Shown: piece after piece, positions 1-7,080 of the stretch
Numbering within the stretch: the stretch's first letter is position 1
Layout of the letters: the number at the start of each line of letters is the position of its first letter
Source: Cylindrospermum sp. FACHB-282
GTDB taxonomy: Bacteria > Cyanobacteriota > Cyanobacteriia > Cyanobacteriales > Nostocaceae
DNA length: 64,000 nt
Direction: 5' to 3'
Assembly: GCF_014697195.1 (NCBI RefSeq)
Contig: NZ_JACJRJ010000001.1
Span: 124,001-188,000, forward strand
Made by a program: the position numbers and the translations under genes
Notes under the pieces: model-generated
Database searches by the model: none
The model's input: the letters and a program-made list of their open reading frames with translations, nothing else
What the model was told of the DNA's origin: nothing

Positions 1-596
1 AATAGACTAATTATTTATAGTCTGGAGTCTGGCACTTATACCAGAATGTTAAGAGCAACAAGTCCAAAAAACTCGGTCAATATACAAGACTATACGCATT
101 TAAAAAAATGATGGCTACTTAGTATAATACTTAATGCCTGGTTTATCAGATAACTGAAAATTGAGTAACCAATAGATTTTGGCTCAAGAACCGCCAATTT
201 TGTCCAGGTTTTTCCCAAGGGTCAGTTGATTGGTGGCAACAGAGTATGAGTATCAAAGGAATGGTAAGGTAAGTTAGTTAGATGAGTATTCTATAAATAT
301 CTAGCTTTGACAGCAGATTGCTTGATATTAAATGCTCAATTTAACGGAGATCATGGTTTTGAGTATTTCTATGAGTATTGCCTGAAGACTGAAAACTAAA
401 AGCGTTGAAAAATCGACGTTTTTGTAATTTACGGCTAATCACTCTAGTCATGGACATCTATCGTCTAAATGCTTGACAAGTAAGAAAAAAGCAAGTTAGG
501 CAAACTGTAGCCCTGATTGTTGGCTTTTCTGGCCAATAAATTTTTAAACTAAAAATTTGTGGCTTTCTGGAAATTGTATTTTAGAGTCGGGAATCT
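1..596. other. Intergenic region upstream of hemF
   Basis: I see no gene here. The stretch is AT-rich and has stops in all frames. It must hold the hemF promoter, but I cannot point to a convincing -10/-35 pair. It contains one copy (188-219, minus orientation) of a 32-nt sequence that recurs upstream of purA. Confidence 0.6.
188..219 (-). repeat. Dispersed 32-nt repeat, copy 1
   Basis: Read on the minus strand, this segment matches 56593-56624 on the plus strand at 29 of 32 positions. The shared part begins CTTGGGAAAAACCTG and ends TGGCGGTTC. Both copies are intergenic, one upstream of hemF and one upstream of purA. It is not an obvious hairpin. Confidence 0.65.
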
Positions 597-1643
597 ATGT
601 TGACCAAATCACAAACCCCAACTGTAGCAGCAGAATCATCCACGTCTTTACCGCCAAGTGACGCTAAGGCTAGGGTTCGTCAGTTTATGCAACAGCTGCA
701 AGACGAAATTAGTCAAGGTTTAACAGATGTGGATGGTGTCGGTAAGTTTAAAGAAGATAGTTGGGAACGACCAGAAGGTGGCGGGGGGCGATCGCGCATA
801 TTACGCGATGGAGCTATCTTTGAACAAGCAGGTGTAGGTTTTTCTGAGGTTTGGGGAGATCATCTGCCGCCTTCAATTTTAGCCCAACGTCCAGATGCAG
901 CAGGACATAGCTTTTATGTGACGGGCACTTCAATGGTGTTACACCCCCGTAATCCCTATGTACCCACAGTTCATCTGAATTATCGCTATTTTGAAGCGGG
1001 GCCAGTATGGTGGTTTGGCGGCGGTGTGGACTTGACACCCTATTATCCCTTTGCCGAAGATGCAACACATTTACATAAAACACTGAAGCAGGCTTGCGAT
1101 CAACATCACCCAGAGTATTACCCAGTGTTTAAGCGTTGGTGTGATGAATATTTCTATCTTAAGCATCGAAACGAGACACGGGGTGTCGGTGGCCTGTTTT
1201 TTGATTATCAACATAGTCAAAGTGCTTTATATGGTGGCCCCGATCCTCATGGGGTAGCGGCTGCTTACAGTAACGAGGTGGGATCACCAACACCACGCAG
1301 TTGGGAAGAATTATTTGCTTTTGTGCAAGATTGTGGTAGGTCTTTTTTACCAGCATACATACCAATTGTAGAACGGCGACATGGCATGGAATATGGCGAT
1401 CGCCAACGGAACTTTCAACTGTACCGTCGGGGCAGGTATGTAGAATTTAACTTGGTTTATGACCGAGGCACGATTTTTGGATTGCAAACCAACGGACGCA
1501 CAGAATCAATCCTCATGTCTCTCCCACCCTTGGTGCGTTGGGAATACGGCTATCAGCCAGAACCAAATTCCCCCGAAGCTGAGTTGTATGAAACCTTCCT
1601 CAAGCCTCAAGATTGGATAAACTGGGCCCCAGCAGATAAATAG
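597..1643 (+). CDS. hemF: Oxygen-dependent coproporphyrinogen III oxidase
   Basis: Aerobic coproporphyrinogen III oxidase converts coproporphyrinogen III to protoporphyrinogen IX by two oxidative decarboxylations, in the shared heme/chlorophyll/phycobilin pathway; the enzyme is cytosolic. The 348-residue protein has the normal family length and its signature blocks: VHLNYRYFE near residue 125, the glycine-rich [12 protein letters not shown] near 140, GVGGLFFDY near 195, and [15 protein letters not shown] near the C-terminus. The ATG at 597 gives about 20 extra N-terminal residues rich in Ser/Thr, common in cyanobacterial versions. It is monocistronic. Together with heme oxygenase and cpcT in the same window it supports phycobilin supply. 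Confidence 0.96.
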   Translation: MLTKSQTPTVAAESSTSLPPSDAKARVRQFMQQLQDEISQGLTDVDGVGKFKEDSWERPEGGGGRSRILRDGAIFEQAGVGFSEVWGDHLPPSILAQRPDAAGHSFYVTGTSMVLHPRNPYVPTVHLNYRYFEAGPVWWFGGGVDLTPYYPFAEDATHLHKTLKQACDQHHPEYYPVFKRWCDEYFYLKHRNETRGVGGLFFDYQHSQSALYGGPDPHGVAAAYSNEVGSPTPRSWEELFAFVQDCGRSFLPAYIPIVERRHGMEYGDRQRNFQLYRRGRYVEFNLVYDRGTIFGLQTNGRTESILMSLPPLVRWEYGYQPEPNSPEAELYETFLKPQDWINWAPADK

Positions 1644-2033
1644 TCAATAGTGTTGAGTAACACTCCAGGAATCAATCTGGAGGAAGTAAGGAAGTTTTAT
1701 CTTAGCTACTTTGCAGATCGATACATGATTTTTCCGGTTGTTTTACTCAGAACTCGCATCTGTAAAATCTGGACTATTTGGGTAAATTGGACTACTAAAG
1801 TAAACACTTAGTTTACAAAGTGACAATTATCGGTTTATCTTGTTCAGTTCAAGCGTCAGCTGAAAAAAATCCTGTTGCTGGTGGTGAGCCAACTAATTTA
1901 CTAATTTACTGGAATGTTTTCCAGTGACGGTAGAATTTAAGAGTGCTATACTAGTGATTATTTTGGCTCACCAATCTAAGTCTATATACAGGGGTAGTTT
2001 ATTTTGAGAGGCATGCCAGGGGGGAGGGCTTCA
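1644..2033. other. Intergenic region between hemF and the STAS gene
   Basis: About 390 bases with no supportable gene or clear hairpin. It presumably carries the promoter of the STAS-domain gene. Confidence 0.5.
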
Positions 2034-2402
2034 GTGATTCATATAGACCAAAAAACCTATACAACCCAAGACGGCAATACTGTAATTGTCTTGACACCAG
2101 CAGGGCGCTTAGACATCACCACTGCTTGGCAATTTCGCCTAAAGTTACAGGAGTGCATATCCAAACTCAGTCGCCATATAGTTGTGAATCTAGGTCAGGT
2201 AAATTTTATTGATAGTTCTGGCCTGACTTCTTTAGTGGCTGGGATGCGTGATGCTGATAAAGTCAAGGGCAGTTTCCGCATCTGCAATGTCCATCCAGAG
2301 GCCAAACTTGTGTTTGAAGTCACGATGATGGACACAGTCTTTGAAATCTTTGAAACAGAGGAAGAAGCTTTAGAAGGTGTGCCTCGCAGTATTGCCAGCT
2401 AA
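2034..2402 (+). CDS. STAS-domain anti-sigma factor antagonist
   Basis: A single STAS domain, as in SpoIIAA/RsbV anti-anti-sigma factors, which bind and sequester anti-sigma kinases when unphosphorylated. The block VNFIDSSGLTSLVAG is the canonical phosphorylation segment, with the D-S-S-G serine present. I chose the GTG at 2034 because a strong Shine-Dalgarno sequence, GGGGAGGG, lies at 2021-2028 with good spacing. In-frame TTG (2004) and ATG (2013) starts would add 7-10 low-complexity residues (RGMPGGRAS). From GTG the protein is about 122 residues, normal for the family. No cognate kinase or PP2C is adjacent; a PP2C-type phosphatase lies far away at the window end. The 3' end overlaps the convergent cpcT by 4 nt. 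Confidence 0.88.
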   Translation: MIHIDQKTYTTQDGNTVIVLTPAGRLDITTAWQFRLKLQECISKLSRHIVVNLGQVNFIDSSGLTSLVAGMRDADKVKGSFRICNVHPEAKLVFEVTMMDTVFEIFETEEEALEGVPRSIAS

Positions 2403-3013
2403 ATTTTGGATGATTGAAAGTACTGTTCTCGCTTAGTGTAGCGATAAGGTCCAATAATCGCCCCCCATGTCGCCTTTCCAGTCGCTGAGTCAATACCTTT
2501 GTCGTAACTGTGAAATGTTGCCTCAGTAGCTTCAAACCCCAATGAGACTTGTATGGTATTACCAAGGTAGGTAAAGCTACAACGAGTTTCTGGTGGTGGG
2601 AAAGCAGTAAACTGATAGCGGCTGGGGGCTATTTTTTCTTGGGCAACTGTAAGAATGCAGCCTGGCAATAAATCTAATTGATCTAGTGTTAGCCTATCGA
2701 GTAAGGCGGGATTACTGCCAGCCCCTTTTAAGGCGGTTGGATCTTTAGGCATATAATATTGCACCTCCAAGGGTGCCTCACAGTCGCGCCCTTGTCTGAG
2801 CCGGATGATTCGCTGACGGTAAGGTTGATCTAGCTTGACAATATTTGCTTGTTCAGCAAAGATGGTCAAACTGTCTTCTGAGAATAAATCAACAGGGCGC
2901 TGCCACAAGCGTAGATGAACGTACCAAACAGGTTCCGCTATAGCCTGTTCCCGATTGTCGAATTCACCAGCCAGGTAGTTACCTAGGGCTATTAACTGTG
3001 GCGAGAAGCTCAT
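2399..3013 (-). CDS. cpcT: CpcT/CpeT-family phycobiliprotein lyase
   Basis: Members of this lyase family attach phycocyanobilin to the beta-subunit Cys-153/155 site of phycocyanin (CpcT), or act on phycoerythrin (CpeT). The 204-residue protein has the normal length and family features: LIALGNYLAGEFDNREQA at the N-terminus, PVWYVHLRLWQRPV, YRQRIIRLR, and a C-terminal GIDSATGKATWGAIIGPY segment. The fold is a ten-stranded lipocalin-like barrel. I use cpcT rather than cpeT because no phycoerythrin genes are in view, so the subtype is an inference. It is convergent with, and overlaps by 4 nt, the STAS gene. It acts in the cytosol before phycobilisome assembly. Confidence 0.88.
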   Translation of the reverse strand: MSFSPQLIALGNYLAGEFDNREQAIAEPVWYVHLRLWQRPVDLFSEDSLTIFAEQANIVKLDQPYRQRIIRLRQGRDCEAPLEVQYYMPKDPTALKGAGSNPALLDRLTLDQLDLLPGCILTVAQEKIAPSRYQFTAFPPPETRCSFTYLGNTIQVSLGFEATEATFHSYDKGIDSATGKATWGAIIGPYRYTKREQYFQSSKI

Positions 3014-3186
3014 AAAATTTTATTGATAGGCAAAAAAAGTATAAATCTGATTAGCTCTGCAAGCAAGAGTTTTTTGCCCTGTATATAATAGGTGAGATTA
3101 AAAATCAACCGTTAGCTAAAACCGGAACTTGGCAAAGTAGCCTTTAAGCGACAAAATAAGAATACGTCGCCCTTAACATTTTCTTT

Positions 3187-3894
3187 GTGAATAACGTCCG
3201 AACTGTCTCTGATACAAAGCGAACTTTCTACACTCTTCATACCCGTCCGATCAATACGATTTACCGTCGGGTAGTGGAAGAATTGATGGTGGAAATGCAT
3301 CTGCTGTCAGTAAATATCGATTTTAGCTACAATCCAATTTATGCCTTGGGCGTCGTCACAACCTTTGACCGCTTTATGCAAGGCTACCAGCCAGAACGGG
3401 ATCAAGAATCAATTTTTAATGCCATAATTCAGGCTGTAGAACAAGAACCGCAACGCTACCGCCGGGATGCTGAAAGGTTGCAAGCTGTAGCTCAAGGTGT
3501 GCCAGATCAGGATTTAATCGCCTGGTTGAGCCAAACAACTCACTTAGATCGAGATGCTGACTTACAAGCACAACTACAAGCGATCGCCAATAACTCTAAC
3601 TTTAAATACAGTCGCTTATTTGCGATTGGTTTATTTTCGTTATTGGAGTTCTCAAGTCCCGAACTAGTCAAGGATGAAAAGCAACGCAATCAGGCACTAA
3701 AAGCGATCGCTACTGGTTTGCATCTATCTGATGACAAACTGAGCAAAGATTTAGATCTATATCGCTCCAACCTAGACAAGATGGCGCAAGCACTGATAGT
3801 CATGGCAGATATGGTTTCAGCCGATCGCAAAAAACGGGAACAGCGTAAACTACAATCAAGTACCCCAGTAGCTCCCCCCAGTGCTAACGAATAG
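3187..3894 (+). CDS. thf1: Photosystem II biogenesis protein Thf1 (Psb29)
   Basis: Thf1/Psb29 is a thylakoid-associated protein needed for photosystem II biogenesis and repair; in cyanobacteria it interacts with FtsH proteases. The N-terminal block VSDTKRTFYTLHTRPINTIYRRVVEELMVE is a family hallmark and ALGVVTTFDRFMQGY follows. The C-terminal third is helical and highly charged, ending in a flexible SSTPVAPPSANE tail. The start is GTG at 3187, the only start that keeps the conserved N-terminus; no longer version is possible. At 235 residues it has the usual length. The gene stands alone and is followed by a likely hairpin terminator. Confidence 0.95.
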   Translation: MNNVRTVSDTKRTFYTLHTRPINTIYRRVVEELMVEMHLLSVNIDFSYNPIYALGVVTTFDRFMQGYQPERDQESIFNAIIQAVEQEPQRYRRDAERLQAVAQGVPDQDLIAWLSQTTHLDRDADLQAQLQAIANNSNFKYSRLFAIGLFSLLEFSSPELVKDEKQRNQALKAIATGLHLSDDKLSKDLDLYRSNLDKMAQALIVMADMVSADRKKREQRKLQSSTPVAPPSANE

Positions 3895-3901
3895 CTAAAA
3901 G

Positions 3902-3966
3902 CAGTCAATAGTCAAGAGTCAAAAACCCTTGTACTATTGACTTGTGAGTGTAGACTCTTGATTTTT
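3902..3966 (+). terminator. Probable hairpin terminator downstream of thf1
   Basis: TCAAGAGTC at 3912-3920 pairs with GACTCTTGA at 3953-3961 and is followed directly by TTTTTGGG. A second inverted pair (CAGTCAATAGT with ACTATTGACT) overlaps it and could form an alternative structure. The loop is long, about 32 nt, so confidence is moderate. Confidence 0.45.
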
Positions 3967-4012
3967 GGGCAATAAATATTTTATTGGCGCCTGGTTATTT
4001 AAATTATTAACT

Positions 4013-4384
4013 TCAGACACCCAATAATTTGTAGAGCAGATTGTTAATAATAGTGAGCGTAAACGCTCCTAAAACAGCACTCCAAATCCCATAACGCAAG
4101 CGGAAACCCTCAACTAGCCAGGCGGCAATACTAAAACAAACAACAGCAATCACGAATGTGAAAAAGCCGGATAACAAGTCAAATGTGAGAAGAGTTGGTA
4201 CTGCAAATACAAGGCGTAAAATCGGTCTAATTACTGCCGTCACTATCCCCAGAACTGCTGCGGACAAGAAGGCTTTCCCAGGAGTGTCAATTTCAACTCC
4301 CAAAGGCAATTTACTAATAATCAACAAGCTGATAGACGTTACTATCCAAACAATTAAAAACGTCACAATGTCATTCATTGCCAT
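4013..4384 (-). CDS. Small four-TM membrane protein, phage-holin-family IV type
   Basis: A 123-residue, very hydrophobic protein with about four predicted membrane segments: roughly residues 5-25 (IVTFLIVWIVTSISLLII), 35-60, 62-90 and 95-120. The spacing and the loop pattern GKAFLSAAVLGIVTAVIRPILR fit the family annotated as phage holin family/4-TMS membrane proteins, common in cyanobacteria and not phage-linked. I start at the ATG at 4384 (MAMNDIV), preceded by a GGGG stretch; the reading frame runs 24 codons further upstream without conserved character. The function is unknown. It lies downstream of exbB-exbD on the same strand but is separated by a terminator, so it is probably an independent gene. 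Confidence 0.75.
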   Translation of the reverse strand: MAMNDIVTFLIVWIVTSISLLIISKLPLGVEIDTPGKAFLSAAVLGIVTAVIRPILRLVFAVPTLLTFDLLSGFFTFVIAVVCFSIAAWLVEGFRLRYGIWSAVLGAFTLTIINNLLYKLLGV

Positions 4385-4523
4385 AACCCCTGAAACGTGA
4401 ATGGTGATTGGCGATAAATTACTTGGTCTATTGATAGAAAAATCTTTGTAGCCCAACCAATTATTTGTAAATTATCAGCTTTTTGTCTCTGGCTGTAATT
4501 TATTCTCTATATCTTTAGGTTTA

Positions 4524-4563
4524 GAAAAAAACTGGCAGGGACAAGGATAAACCTCCTCGTCCC
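4524..4563 (-). terminator. Rho-independent terminator after exbD
   Basis: On the minus strand, GGGAC-G-AGGA pairs with TCCT-T-GTCCC around a short GGTTTA loop, and the stem is followed within seven bases by TTTTTT. It lies immediately downstream of the exbD stop and ends the exbB-exbD operon. Confidence 0.8.
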
Positions 4564-4571
4564 AAGGGATA

Positions 4572-5267
4572 TCACCTTTGAGGTGCAGGATTAGTGTTTC
4601 CGGGTGCTACAGGAACTTGCGGCGCTCTTTCGTTGGGAACTACCGGAGAAATTCCAGGATTAACAGGACTGATGCCTTCCTGTGGTGCCGTGGGAAAAGG
4701 AACTTGATTGGGGGCAGAGGGCAGATAGGGGTTAAAAGGGTTAGGATTATCTTGTGGATTAGTGCCGGGAACTGGTGCGGTATTAGGACTAATCGGCAAA
4801 GAAGGGTCAGTAGACTGGTTCGTTGAGTTTGTCGGTGCTTGAGAAGAACCAGGTATAATTCCCAAAGACACGCGATTGCCCCCCACTTGTCGCAGCAAGT
4901 CTAATGTCTGAATGACATCGTTGTAAGTTGCTGTGCGCGACGCATTCAGCACCAAAACACCATCGGGATTTGCCTGGACATACTGCTTTAATCTTGCCGC
5001 CAAATCTTCCCGTTTTACAGCCTCTTTTTCTATATAAGTTTGGCCAACAGCATCGATTGTGACAGGTAAAATATTACTACCGCTCTGTGAATTTGCCGCA
5101 GATGCTGTACCTGTATTGGCTTTGGGTAAATCAACATTAATTGCCTGTTGGCGAGTAAATTGCAAAGCTGCCAATAGAAAAAATGTCAGGATACAAAAAA
5201 CGACATCAATTAAGGGAATGATTTGAATTTGGACTTCTTCAATTGGAGTATGCAGGTTAACCTTCAT
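4572..5267 (-). CDS. exbD: ExbD/TolR-family biopolymer transport protein
   Basis: ExbD/TolR couples the proton-driven ExbB/TolQ motor to TonB/TolA-type partners across the periplasm. The protein has a short cytoplasmic N-terminus, one membrane helix at about residues 16-36 with the essential proton-path aspartate in PLIDVVFCILTFFLLAA, then a periplasmic domain ending near residue 140. It is about 90 residues longer than typical ExbD: the C-terminus is a proline/asparagine-rich, low-complexity tail (PNPFNPYLPSAPNQVPFP and similar). The tail may span peptidoglycan or bind a partner; that is inference. It is co-transcribed with exbB, 39 nt upstream. No tonB or TonB-dependent receptor is visible nearby. 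Confidence 0.92.
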   Translation of the reverse strand: MKVNLHTPIEEVQIQIIPLIDVVFCILTFFLLAALQFTRQQAINVDLPKANTGTASAANSQSGSNILPVTIDAVGQTYIEKEAVKREDLAARLKQYVQANPDGVLVLNASRTATYNDVIQTLDLLRQVGGNRVSLGIIPGSSQAPTNSTNQSTDPSLPISPNTAPVPGTNPQDNPNPFNPYLPSAPNQVPFPTAPQEGISPVNPGISPVVPNERAPQVPVAPGNTNPAPQR

Positions 5268-5306
5268 CGTCTCACTCTTACGCCGAATTAGGGGTGGAAT
5301 TATTGA

Positions 5307-6065
5307 CTATTGCTCAGGTTTTAATGGCTCAGATTCTCCTGGGGTTTCTGGAGGTTGAGCAAACTTGGTTTTACCTCGCTTGCGGGGGGGATCAAAACTT
5401 TCCCGTGAAGATTCCCGTTCAATGACCGAAGTAATTTTGCTAAAGTCAGGTGGGGACTGGCGGTAGAGCAATTCTAAGTCATTCCCAGCCTTACGAAAAA
5501 CTTTAACTTGGTTAACGACAAAACTTTGAAATAGGCGGTAGAATACCAAACTAACGATCGCAACTATTAACCCCGTTGCCGTACTAATTAGAGATTCTCC
5601 AATACCAGTAGTTACCCCAGCTGTAGATTCGGTTCCCAAATCGCCAATGCGAATTGCTCGCAAAGACTGAATCAAACCCAAAACTGTACCCAACAATCCT
5701 AACAACGGCGAGAGAGCAATCACAACTTCTAAAAGTTTTTCACCCCGTCGCATTCCTGCCAACTCGTCTTCTGCTGTAGACTCCAGTGCCAAGCGAAATG
5801 TTTCTGCATCGCTTTTCCGTAAACGTAAAGGCGCATAAAGAAACCGCCCAATAGGCTGATCTGTTGATTTTTGAGCGATTTCCACAGCCATTTCCCAGCT
5901 ATCATGGGCAGCATCTAAGACGCGCTCAACTATTTCTTTTTCCTGGGTTAAGATCCGCAACCAGAACCACAGACGCTCGAAAATTACACTTAAAGACAGA
6001 ACCGACAGCACAAGCAAAGGCCACATCGCTGGCCCGCCCTTATAAAACAGATCTAAAATATCCAC
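5307..6065 (-). CDS. exbB: ExbB/TolQ/MotA-family proton channel
   Basis: Proton-channel subunit of the ExbB-ExbD (TolQ-TolR) motor in the inner membrane. Helix 1 is near residues 14-37 ([22 protein letters not shown]). A cytoplasmic region follows, and two further helices lie in the conserved block [22 protein letters not shown] and in [26 protein letters not shown], which holds the pore-lining Thr residues. The length, 252 residues, is normal, with a charged, Pro-rich C-terminal tail. The start is GTG at 6065, about 9 nt after a GGAGGAAG ribosome-binding site. First gene of the exbB-exbD operon. The energised uptake substrate cannot be told from context. Confidence 0.93.
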   Translation of the reverse strand: MDILDLFYKGGPAMWPLLVLSVLSLSVIFERLWFWLRILTQEKEIVERVLDAAHDSWEMAVEIAQKSTDQPIGRFLYAPLRLRKSDAETFRLALESTAEDELAGMRRGEKLLEVVIALSPLLGLLGTVLGLIQSLRAIRIGDLGTESTAGVTTGIGESLISTATGLIVAIVSLVFYRLFQSFVVNQVKVFRKAGNDLELLYRQSPPDFSKITSVIERESSRESFDPPRKRGKTKFAQPPETPGESEPLKPEQ

Positions 6066-6281
6066 TGTGTAGGCTTCCTCCCTCCATCACTAGAACAACT
6101 ATCCCAAAGCATTTTAATTTTAGAGATTAATGCACAACTACCATAATGACTTACTGGATTGCCTCTTAGGTAGTTAGCCAATCCTGATAAGTAGCATTTT
6201 CCATAGAAACTAGGGCGGTTATTCCCACCGGGAGTTTAAAGCATAATTTGTCAAAATAAAAGATAACTTGAGGGTAAAAAT

Positions 6282-6596
6282 ATGAACTTCTCAATCCAAT
6301 CGCTTTACAACTGGTATCGTAATTTGCTGCGTAATCCAAAATACCGTTGGTGGGTAATTATCGGAACCCTAGCTTATCTTATCAGCCCAATTGATATTGC
6401 TCCAGATTTTATCCCTGTTGTCGGACAAATAGATGATGTTTTAATTTTGAGCTTGTTAGTTTCTGAGGTTTCTGCACTGGTGATTGATGGCTGGAGAGCT
6501 AGTAAAGGTAATGTGGATACAGAAACTAATAATACTCCTGAAGATTCTACCTCCAGCGCCAACACCATCGATGTTGATGCTGTTTCCGTGAAGTAG
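6282..6596 (+). CDS. DUF1232 (YkvA-like) small membrane protein
   Basis: A 104-residue protein with the DUF1232 signature: WWVIIGTLAYLISPIDIAPDFIPVVGQIDDV near residues 24-54. The S-P-x-D-x-x-P-D-F-x-P-x-x-G-x-x-D-D pattern is diagnostic. One or two short hydrophobic segments flank it, and the C-terminus is a Thr/Ser/Asn-rich acidic tail. The molecular function of the family is not established. The gene is isolated, with a repeat element directly after it. Confidence 0.85.
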   Translation: MNFSIQSLYNWYRNLLRNPKYRWWVIIGTLAYLISPIDIAPDFIPVVGQIDDVLILSLLVSEVSALVIDGWRASKGNVDTETNNTPEDSTSSANTIDVDAVSVK

Positions 6597-6608
6597 GGGG
6601 ATATTTTT

Positions 6609-6656
6609 TTAACGCAAAGGGGCGCGGAGGGAACCGCAGAGGGCCGCTGAGGAAGA
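6609..6656 (+). repeat. CGCAGAGG-type dispersed repeat, plus-oriented copy
   Basis: A GC-rich run of AACGCAAAGGGG, CGCGGAGGGAACCGCAGAGG and CGCTGAGG units. Related copies lie at 7036-7080 (inverted), 15153-15172 (short) and 51303-51350. This copy and the one at 7036-7080 face each other across the GxxExxY pseudogene. Confidence 0.7.
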
Positions 6657-6657
6657 G

Positions 6658-7035
6658 TTAGAGGTTGTTGGCTACGCGTTTGATACCTTCCTTAAGGTGG
6701 AGGACGTTGAAGTTGAGGAGTAAACCGAGTTTGCAGTTGGCTAGTTTGAGGTAGGTGAGGAGTTGAACGGAGTGAATTGGTTTTAAGGACTCTACAGATT
6801 TAATCTCGACAATTACTTTGTTTTCGACTATCAAGTCTAACCGATAAACGCATTCTAATTCGACATTCTGGTACACCAAAGGTAAGGGTATTTGCTTACC
6901 CACACTCAAGCCGGCTTTCCTTAATTCGTAGTCTAAACACTCCTGGTAAGCTGACTCCTATAAACCTGGCCCCAAAATTGTATGTACCCTCATCGCACAA
7001 CCGATAATTAGCTCACTTAACTCATTCTCTCTCAT
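6658..7035 (-). pseudogene. GxxExxY-family gene interrupted by an amber stop
   Basis: The frame reads from ATG at 7035 through MRENELSELIIGCAMRVH, then TILGPGL, a TAG stop at 6960-6958, and resumes as ESAYQECLDYELRKAGLSVG to the end at 6658. The family consensus at this point is GPGLLESAYEECL, so the stop replaces a single conserved Leu codon; TTG or TTA to TAG is a one-base change. After the stop the frame is intact for 99 codons, with the conserved YRLDLIVENKVIVEIKS core of a PD-(D/E)XK-like fold. GxxExxY proteins have no settled function. Either this is a recent pseudogene, or only the C-terminal piece from a GTG/ATG near 6909 is made. It is flanked by inverted copies of a GC-rich repeat. 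Confidence 0.82.
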
Positions 7036-7080
7036 ACTCAGCGTACCTTTGCGCTTACCTTAGCGAAACTCTGCGTTTAA
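7036..7080 (-). repeat. CGCAGAGG-type dispersed repeat, inverted copy
   Basis: Read on the minus strand it runs AAACGCAGAGTTTCGC, then AAGCGCAAAGGTACGCTGAG, close to the plus-strand copy at 51303-51350. It also contains the last codon and stop of the large glucoamylase-like gene. Confidence 0.7.

Noticed and set aside
2004-2033. TTG at 2004 as start of the STAS protein
   Set aside because: The strong GGGGAGGG sequence is correctly spaced for the GTG at 2034, and the extra residues are not family-like.
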